Assembly (NCBI GenBank): GCA_029934095.1
Contig: JAOZMV010000101.1
Coordinates: forward strand, 1 to 6,061
DNA: 6,061 nt
Direction of reading: 5' to 3'
Source: Desulfuromusa sp.
Lineage (GTDB): Bacteria > Desulfobacterota > Desulfuromonadia > Desulfuromonadales > Geopsychrobacteraceae
This document shows, one piece after another, positions 5,978 to 6,061 of the stretch (its first letter is position 1; every line of letters begins with the position of its first letter). Both the position numbers and the translations under genes were made by a program. The notes under the pieces were generated by a model. It was not told the origin of the DNA, searched no databases, and saw only the letters and a list, made by a program, of their open reading frames with translations.

Positions 5978-5982
5978 ACCTC
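5978..5982 (-). promoter_or_regulatory. Ribosome binding site of mnmG, directly abutting the parS palindrome
   Basis: GAGGT on the minus strand with an unusually long 12-base spacer to the ATG at 5965. The first base of the 20-bp palindrome is immediately adjacent at 5983. I see no better-placed Shine-Dalgarno sequence closer to the ATG, only a weak ACAAG. Confidence 0.5.
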
Positions 5983-6002
5983 AATGTTTCACGTGAAACA
6001 TT
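5983..6002. promoter_or_regulatory. parS: parS centromere site (ParB-binding palindrome)
   Basis: The core TGTTTCACGTGAAACA at 5985-6000 is a perfect 16-bp palindrome identical to the canonical bacterial parS consensus (TGTTNCACGTGAAACA). Flanking bases extend perfect symmetry to 20 bp (5983-6002). It sits in the 36-bp mnmE-mnmG junction, touching the mnmE stop codon by one base and lying 18 bp before the mnmG ATG. It is about 2.65 kb upstream of parA, within reach of ParB spreading. It is the nucleation site for the ParB encoded at 1710-2570 and marks this region as origin-proximal. I found no second full match in the window. Confidence 0.95.
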
Positions 6003-6061
6003 TACTTGCCGATACAAAAACCAGAAAAAATATCATCCAACAACGCCTCGGTTGTGGTCTC
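6002..6061 (-). CDS. mnmE: tRNA modification GTPase MnmE, C-terminal end only
   Basis: The last 19 codons and a TAA stop are visible, reading ETTTEALLDDIFSGFCIGK. The terminal FCIGK is the diagnostic C-terminus of MnmE (TrmE/ThdF); its cysteine is the conserved residue of the C(I/L/V)GK motif found at the end of the helical domain. MnmE is the GTPase partner of MnmG in wobble-uridine modification, and mnmE directly upstream of mnmG is a very common arrangement, which agrees with this reading. The G domain and the N-terminal tetrahydrofolate-binding domain lie beyond the window edge. Confidence 0.94.
   Translation of the reverse strand, partial: ETTTEALLDDIFSGFCIGK

Overview
The window is a compact, ordinary-looking chromosomal housekeeping region. 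Every supported gene lies on the minus strand, so transcription runs from high to low coordinates. In that direction the order is mnmE (last 19 codons), a perfect parS palindrome, mnmG, rsmG, parA, parB, a bactofilin gene, a 190-bp promoter-bearing gap, atpF' (b'), atpF (b) and the first codons of atpH (delta). I see no insertion sequence, CRISPR array, tRNA, rRNA or prophage gene. Codon and base use looks uniform throughout.

The mnmE-mnmG-rsmG-parA-parB block is the classical neighbourhood close to a bacterial replication origin. Joining it to a bactofilin and then to an ATP synthase cluster that begins with b' and b, with the b subunit carrying a signal-peptide-like N-terminus, is what I associate with Desulfuromonadales-type bacteria (Geobacter, Desulfuromonas, Pelobacter relatives; formerly Deltaproteobacteria). 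The base composition, moderate by eye, would suit a Desulfuromonas-like rather than a GC-rich Geobacter genome. This assignment is inference from gene order and protein style, not from a search.

Region by region: 6061-4097 holds the two partners of the tRNA wobble-uridine modification enzyme (MnmE tail and complete MnmG), with the parS site in the 36 bp between them. 4104-3427 is the 16S rRNA methyltransferase RsmG, overlapping mnmG by 8 bp. After a 93-bp gap, 3333-1710 encodes the chromosome-segregation pair ParA and ParB, which overlap by 8 bp. 1670-1242 is a bactofilin directly downstream of parB, so DNA partitioning and a cytoskeletal polymer are probably co-transcribed. 1241-1052 is intergenic and carries a plausible promoter for the ATP synthase genes. 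1051-1 holds the b' and b stator subunits and the start of delta.

Together the genes supply a complete ParABS system (ATPase, CTPase clamp and centromere site within about 4.3 kb) with a possible scaffold partner, plus the peripheral stalk of the F-type ATP synthase. The points most worth a second look are the parS site inside the mnmE-mnmG junction, the parAB-bactofilin linkage with a Met-Phe/Lys N-terminus on the bactofilin, and an ATP synthase cluster without a and c subunit genes upstream of b'. I found no convincing unknown system; the ParABS-bactofilin arrangement is the closest candidate.
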